In this document: positions 59,655-64,000 of the stretch, one piece after another
Position numbering within the stretch: position 1 is the first letter of the stretch
How the letters are laid out: every line of letters starts with the position of its first letter
Source: Microvirga subterranea
GTDB taxonomy: Bacteria > Pseudomonadota > Alphaproteobacteria > Rhizobiales > Beijerinckiaceae
Direction: 5' to 3'
Assembly (NCBI RefSeq): GCF_003350535.1
Contig: NZ_QQBB01000008.1
Coordinates: 62,001 to 126,000 of the forward strand
Length of the DNA stretch: 64,000 bases
Translations under genes and position numbers: made by a program
Notes under the pieces: generated by a model
Seen by the model: the letters and a program-made list of their open reading frames with translations, nothing else
Database searches by the model: none
Told to the model about the DNA's origin: nothing

Positions 59655-59677
59655 CTCGAATGCTTCGTAGCCTTCGC

Positions 59678-60754
59678 TTATTGCGGCAGCTTGTCGTCGA
59701 TGCCCTTCACGTAGAAGTTCATGCCGAGGACCTGCTCGTCCGAGAGGGCGCCGTTGCCCTTGCATTCGACCTCGGTGCCGTCCTGCTTCACGACCGGGCA
59801 CTTGAACGGGTTGAGCTTGCCGGACTTGATCGCGGCCTCGGTCTCCTCGGCCATCTTCTTCACGTCGTCGGGCATGTTCTTGTAGGGCGACATGACGACC
59901 ATGTGGGCTGCGAGACCGCCCCACGTGTCCTCGGACTTCCAGGTTCCGTCGAGCACGGCCTTGGTGCGGGCCACGTAGTAGTCCGACCAGTTATCGACGA
60001 TTGCGGTCAGCTGCGCCTTCGGGGCGAACTGCTCCATGTCGGAGGCCTGGCCGAAGCCGAACTTGCCGCGGGCCTCGGCGGCCTGGAGCGGCGCCGGGCT
60101 GTCCGTGTGCTGCGCGATCACGTCCACGCCCTGGTCGAGCAGGGCCTTGGCGGCATCGGCCTCCTTGGCCGGATCGTACCAGGAGTTCGCCCACACGACC
60201 TTGATCTTGATGCTCGGGTTCACCGATTGGGCGCCGAGGAAGTACGAGTTGATGCCGGCCACGACTTCCGGGATCGGGAAGGCGCCGACATAGCCGATGG
60301 TGCCGGACTTCGACATCTTGGCGGCGATCTGGCCGATGATGTACCGGCCCTCGTGGAACTTCGCCGCATAGGTCGCGAGGTTCGGCGCGCGCTTGAAGCC
60401 GGTGGCGTGCTCGAACTTCACGTTCGGGTACTTCTTGGCGACCTTCAGGGTCGGCTCCATGAAGCCGAACGAGGTCGTGAACACCAGGCCATGGCCCGTG
60501 CGGGCGAGCTGCTCGATGGCGCGCTCGGAATCGGCCTCGGGCACGCTCTCGACGTAGGTGGTCTCGACCTTGTCGCCGAAGGCCTTCTCGATCGCCTTGC
60601 GGCCCACATCGTGCTGGTGGCTCCAGCCGTAGTCGCCGACCGGGCCGACATAGATGAAGCCGATCTTCAGCTTCTGCTGGGCCGCCGCGCCGCCGGCCGA
60701 CAGGGCCAGGGCCGCAGCCCCCGCCAGAACGCCCATGAGACTCCGTGAAAACAT
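59678..60754 (-). CDS. BMP-family ABC transporter substrate-binding protein
   Basis: The 358-residue protein has a signal peptide (MFSRSLMGVLAGAAALALSA, cleavage after GGAAAQ) and the BMP/PnrA-like fold: KIGFIYVGPVGDYGWSHQHD, FTTSFGFMEPTLKVAKKYPN, YAAKFHEGRYIIGQIAAKMS and IGYVGAFPIPEVVAGINSY. BMP proteins bind purine nucleosides or related compounds in the periplasm. It does not show an obvious lipobox. It is the last gene of the ATPase-permease-permease-BMP order and is followed by a terminator. I chose ATG 60754, which gives a proper signal peptide. Confidence 0.9.
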   Translation of the reverse strand: MFSRSLMGVLAGAAALALSAGGAAAQQKLKIGFIYVGPVGDYGWSHQHDVGRKAIEKAFGDKVETTYVESVPEADSERAIEQLARTGHGLVFTTSFGFMEPTLKVAKKYPNVKFEHATGFKRAPNLATYAAKFHEGRYIIGQIAAKMSKSGTIGYVGAFPIPEVVAGINSYFLGAQSVNPSIKIKVVWANSWYDPAKEADAAKALLDQGVDVIAQHTDSPAPLQAAEARGKFGFGQASDMEQFAPKAQLTAIVDNWSDYYVARTKAVLDGTWKSEDTWGGLAAHMVVMSPYKNMPDDVKKMAEETEAAIKSGKLNPFKCPVVKQDGTEVECKGNGALSDEQVLGMNFYVKGIDDKLPQ

Positions 60755-60846
60755 GTCTGCTCCCCTAGGAAAGTAGTTCCGCACATCCGTTGCAGGTCCA
60801 GGCATCCCTGGCAATAGGCTCATTGCCTACAATAACATCCCTTTGC

Positions 60847-61764
60847 CTACCGGTCAGGCACGAAGGGCAGACCAAGCGAGCCGGGGGCTCCGATCGCCCT
60901 GCCCCGCCGGATGGACAGGAGCAGAAGGGCGAGGATCGTGGCCAGATAGGGAACTGCGGACAGAGCCTGCGAGGGCACGCCGAACTGGGCCGCCTGGGCA
61001 TGAAGCTGAAGGACCGTCGCCGCTCCGAAGATGTAGGCGCCGACGAGCGCCCATCCCGGCCGCCAGGCGGCGAACACCACGAGCGCGAGCGCGATCCAGC
61101 CACGGCCGGCCGTCATGCCGGGCGACCAGAACCGGGTGTAGACGAGGGACAGATAGGCCCCTGCGAGGCCCGCGCAGGCGCCGCCGAACAGGATCGCGAG
61201 AAAGCGCGTCCGCAGGACCGGCAGTCCCAGCCCATGGGCCGAGCCGTGGTTCTCTCCGATGGAGCGAAGCATCAGTCCCACTCGGGTCCGGTTCAGGTAG
61301 ACGGCCACCGCGATGGTGAGGAGGATCGAGCCGTAGACGAACAGGTCCTGCTCAAAAAAGAGGCGCCCGACCACCGGAAGGTCACTCAGGACCGGGATGT
61401 CGAGCGGCGCGATGGGGTTGCGGCGGGCGCCCACGAAGGGCGCGCCGATGAGGCCCGCAAGGCCCAGGCCGAGGATGGTCAGAGCGAGCCCGGACCCGAC
61501 CTGGTTGGCGGCGAAGCCCAGGACGACGAGCCCGAAGAGCGCCGCCATGAACGTGCCGGCAAGAATGCCCGCCAGGACGCCGAGGAGGGTCGAGTCGAAG
61601 GTCACTGCGGCCGCGAAGCTGCAGGCGGCGCCCATCGCCATCATTCCCTCGACCCCGAGGTTGAGGACGCCCGAGCGCTCCGTCACCAGCTCGCCCAGGG
61701 CAGCGATGAGGAGCGGCGTCGACGCAGTGACGATGGTCAGGAGAATGGCCTCGAACGTGGTCAC
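60847..61764 (-). CDS. ABC transporter permease (BMP/nucleoside type), second permease
   Basis: The 305-residue inner-membrane protein has eight to nine predicted helices and matches the BPD_transp_2 family. Recognisable parts are LIAALGELVTERSGVLNLGV, EGMMAMGAACSFAAA, and the EAA-type loop region GENHGSAHGLGLPVLRTRFL. It forms the channel with the permease upstream. The start is GTG at 61764, which overlaps the upstream permease stop by 4 bp (GTGA); a longer frame would run through that gene. Confidence 0.88.
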   Translation of the reverse strand: MTTFEAILLTIVTASTPLLIAALGELVTERSGVLNLGVEGMMAMGAACSFAAAVTFDSTLLGVLAGILAGTFMAALFGLVVLGFAANQVGSGLALTILGLGLAGLIGAPFVGARRNPIAPLDIPVLSDLPVVGRLFFEQDLFVYGSILLTIAVAVYLNRTRVGLMLRSIGENHGSAHGLGLPVLRTRFLAILFGGACAGLAGAYLSLVYTRFWSPGMTAGRGWIALALVVFAAWRPGWALVGAYIFGAATVLQLHAQAAQFGVPSQALSAVPYLATILALLLLSIRRGRAIGAPGSLGLPFVPDR

Positions 61765-62837
61765 TTGCCCCCTCCCCGGGATACGAGACGAACGCGATAG
61801 CTCACCAGCGCGTCGGCGGCGAGCACGCACAGGAGCAGGATGCCCTGGAAGGCCTGCGTGAGATCCAGCGGCAGCTTCAGCATGATCTGGGCGCTCTCGC
61901 CGCCGATGAAGGTCAGCGCCACCACAAGCGCGGCAATCAGGATGCCGATGGGGTTGAGCCTGCCCAGGAACGCGACCGTGATGGCCGTGAAGCCGTATCC
62001 GGGCGAGATCGAGGGCTGAAGCTGCCCGATCTGGCCCGAGACCTCGGAGATGCCGGCGAGGCCTGCCAGGCCGCCCGAAATGGCGAAAACGGCGAGCGTG
62101 GTGGACCGCGCACTGAAGCCGGCGAAGCGCGCCGCCCGCGGGGCATCCCCGGTGAGCTTGAGGCGGTAGCCGAAGAGCGTGCGGCCGAGCACGACCGCCG
62201 TCACGAGGATGGCGATCAGCGCGAACACGGTCCCGTAATGGACGCGGCTCGCCTCCCAGACCGGAGGCAGGGTCGCGGACGGATCGAAGGTGACGGATTG
62301 CGGGAAGTTGAAGCCTTTCGGGTCCCGCCAGGGTCCGCGCACCAGATAGTCCAGCGTCAGCTGCGCCACATAGACCAGCATGAGGCTCGTCAGGATCTCG
62401 CTGACGCCGAAGCGGGTCTTCAGGAAAGCCGGGATGAGGCCGTAGAGGGCGCCGCCGATGATGCCGAGCACGAGCATGGCCGGCAGCACCCAGAAGCCGG
62501 CCTCCGTTCCGTGGGTCTTCAGCGCGAGCCAGCCGCCGAGCACCGCGCCGATGACGTACTGGCCCTCGGCGCCGATGTTCCAGAAATTGGCCCTGAAGCA
62601 ATAGGTCAGGCCGATCGCGATCAGGGCCAGAGGCGTCGCCTTCACCAGCAGTTCCTGCAGCGACCATGGATCGCTGAGGGGCTGGATCACATAGACCTGA
62701 AAGGCCGCCACGGGCGAGCGGCCCATCAACCAGATCACGAAGCCGGCGATCAGGAACGCCGTGATGAAGGCCGCGACCGGTGCAAGGGCCCGAACCACCG
62801 GAGAGACGGTCGTGCGCGGCGTCAGTTCAAACCGCAT
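61761..62837 (-). CDS. ABC transporter permease (BMP/nucleoside type), first permease
   Basis: The 358-residue protein begins MRFELTPRTTVSPVVRALAP and has about nine helices of the BPD_transp_2 family. TPLALIAIGLTYCFRANFWN, IGAEGQYVIGAVLGGWLAL and GFTAITVAFLGRLNPIGILI are typical of YufP/NupP-like nucleoside permeases. It overlaps the end of the ATPase gene by 11 bp and the next permease by 4 bp, so all are one transcript. An in-frame start at 62867 would lie deeper in the ATPase gene. Confidence 0.88.
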   Translation of the reverse strand: MRFELTPRTTVSPVVRALAPVAAFITAFLIAGFVIWLMGRSPVAAFQVYVIQPLSDPWSLQELLVKATPLALIAIGLTYCFRANFWNIGAEGQYVIGAVLGGWLALKTHGTEAGFWVLPAMLVLGIIGGALYGLIPAFLKTRFGVSEILTSLMLVYVAQLTLDYLVRGPWRDPKGFNFPQSVTFDPSATLPPVWEASRVHYGTVFALIAILVTAVVLGRTLFGYRLKLTGDAPRAARFAGFSARSTTLAVFAISGGLAGLAGISEVSGQIGQLQPSISPGYGFTAITVAFLGRLNPIGILIAALVVALTFIGGESAQIMLKLPLDLTQAFQGILLLCVLAADALVSYRVRLVSRGGGK

Positions 62838-64000
62838 GCGCCGCTCCCTGCGACTGCGAAACACCAAGCATCTCGAGGCCCACGGCTTCCTTCGTCCATT
62901 CGTTGATCGGCTTGAGGGCGCTCAGCTCGCCCTGGTGGATGACCGCCATCCGGTCGGCCACCTCGAAGAGTTCGTCGAGGTCCTGGCTCACCACAACCAC
63001 GGCGCTGCCCTCACTCGCCAGATCGACAAGGGCCTGGCGGATCAGGCGGGCAGCGCCGGCATCGACGCCCCAGGTGGGCTGGTCCACGATCAGGAGGCGG
63101 GGGCGCCGAATGATTTCGCGCCCGATCACGAACTTCTGAAGGTTTCCGCCCGAGAGCTTGCGGGCCTGGGGGTCGGCTTCCGGGGTGCGCACGTCGAAAC
63201 TTTTGACGATGGCGCCGGCCAGACGCTTGGCTGCGTTGACCAGGATGAAGCCGGAATGGCTCACCTCCGCTGCCGCATGGGAAATCAGGGTGTTCTCGCT
63301 CAGGCGGTGCGTCGGTGCCGCTGCATGGCCGAGGCGCTCCTCCGGCACGAAGGCGGCGCCGAGACGGCGGCGGCCATCGACCCCGACGGTGCCGCACCCC
63401 TTGCCGGCGATAGCGATCGCGTCGGCTCGATCCGCGAGCCTCTCGCCGGAGAGGGCGGCGAACAATTCGCTCTGGCCGTTGCCGGCAACGCCCGCGATCC
63501 CGACGATCTCGCCCGCACTGGCCACGAGATTGATGTGCTTGAGCGCTTGGCCGTGCAGCCCGCCCGGCGCCATGGTCAGGTCCGCGACCCGCAGCATCTC
63601 CCCCTGCGGGACGTGCGGCGTTCCCGAGCGGACCTCGCCGACCTCGTTCCCTACCATCAGGGCGGCGATTTCCCGGGCGCTGCGCGCGCGGGGATCGATG
63701 GTGCCGACCACGCGCCCCGCCCGCAGGATGGTCGCCCGGCGGCAGAGGCGGCGAACCTCCTCGAGCTTGTGCGAGATGTAGAGGATCGAGCAGCCGTCCG
63801 CCGACAGCTTGTCGAGGGTCACGAAAAGATGCTCCGCCTCCTGCGGTGTGAGCACCGAGGTCGGCTCGTCGAGGATGAGGAGGCGCGGGTTCTGGAGCAG
63901 GCAGCGCACGATCTCGATCCGCTGCCGCTCGCCCGCCGAGAGGGTCCAAACGGCCCGGTCCGGCTCGAGAGCGAGGCCGTAGGCGCGGCTGATGTCGCCC
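62827..64000 (-). CDS. ABC transporter ATP-binding protein (tandem NBD, BMP/nucleoside type), partial
   Basis: The gene enters from the right edge, so its N-terminus, including the first Walker A, is missing; about 390 residues are visible. They begin in the first nucleotide-binding domain at the signature LSAGERQRIEI and Walker B LLILDEPTSVL. The second domain has a degenerate Walker A (GIAGVAGNGQSELFAALSG), signature LSGGNLQKFVIGRE and Walker B LLIVDQPTWGVD with Gln where catalytic Glu is usual. This asymmetry is common in YufO/NupO and sugar-type tandem ATPases. It powers the two permeases immediately downstream. Confidence 0.9.
   Translation of the reverse strand, partial: GDISRAYGLALEPDRAVWTLSAGERQRIEIVRCLLQNPRLLILDEPTSVLTPQEAEHLFVTLDKLSADGCSILYISHKLEEVRRLCRRATILRAGRVVGTIDPRARSAREIAALMVGNEVGEVRSGTPHVPQGEMLRVADLTMAPGGLHGQALKHINLVASAGEIVGIAGVAGNGQSELFAALSGERLADRADAIAIAGKGCGTVGVDGRRRLGAAFVPEERLGHAAAPTHRLSENTLISHAAAEVSHSGFILVNAAKRLAGAIVKSFDVRTPEADPQARKLSGGNLQKFVIGREIIRRPRLLIVDQPTWGVDAGAARLIRQALVDLASEGSAVVVVSQDLDELFEVADRMAVIHQGELSALKPINEWTKEAVGLEMLGVSQSQGAAHAV

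Overview
The window is about 64 kb of GC-rich, densely packed chromosome from an alphaproteobacterium. Gene content and order (dusB-ntrB-ntrC-ntrY-ntrX-hfq-hflX, fused ispDF, pdhA-pdhB-pdhC-lpdA with lipoyl-PdhB, rimO, kdsA-eno) fit the Hyphomicrobiales (Rhizobiales). The protein style is most like Methylobacteriaceae such as Microvirga or Methylobacterium. That family-level call is an inference from recognition, not from a computed phylogeny.

Layout. 1-186: C-terminal end of a probable LysE-type exporter. 208-7870 (minus): one tight operon of a PpiD/SurA-like periplasmic foldase, trpE, trpG, trpD, trpC, moaC and moeA. 8006-11064 (plus): tpiA, secG, pyrG. 11159-13222 (minus): a secreted RTX/cadherin-like protein with an unusually AT-rich 5' half. 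13571-19046: VOC protein, DUF350 membrane protein, kdsA, an MFS exporter, queF (minus) and eno. 19172-20276: a secreted hypothetical protein and the FtsB-like divisome protein. 20444-26402: pyruvate dehydrogenase operon (pdhA, pdhB, a DUF5076 gene, pdhC, lpdA); lpdA carries an apparent frameshift. 26534-27824: poorly characterised accessory stretch. 27990-31417: dctA, lipA, a P-loop kinase-like gene and a COQ10/START gene. 31418-33096 (minus): ispDF and cinA. 33241-42360 (plus): the nitrogen-regulation cluster from dusB to hflX. 42355-44864 (minus): mazG, an EamA permease and a DUF411 protein. 45261-48105: a divergent sulfide/persulfide detoxification locus (persulfide dioxygenase versus rhodanese, TauE/SafE exporter and DUF442 protein). 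48110-56848 (minus): PhnP-like hydrolase, tatD, a GH1-like glycosidase, metG, holB, tmk, dacA and rlpA. 57423-57512: tRNA-Ser(TGA). 57589-58905: rimO. 58920-64000 (minus): nicotinamidase and a BMP-type (nucleoside-like) ABC transporter cut by the window edge.

How the genes work together. Most of the window is housekeeping: tryptophan, molybdopterin, CTP, Kdo, isoprenoid, queuosine and lipoate synthesis, glycolysis and PDH. lipA supplies the lipoyl groups used on PdhB and PdhC. The Ntr block couples nitrogen sensing to Hfq. The holB-tmk-metG-tatD block serves replication and translation, and dacA/rlpA the cell wall.

I found no prophage, insertion sequence, CRISPR array or obvious defence system. 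The points most worth a second look are the broken lpdA frame, the split sulfide-detoxification locus without a neighbouring BigR repressor, the DUF5076 gene inside the PDH operon, the composite RTX gene, two related ~100-bp palindromic extragenic elements, and an NtrX lacking the sigma-54 contact motif.
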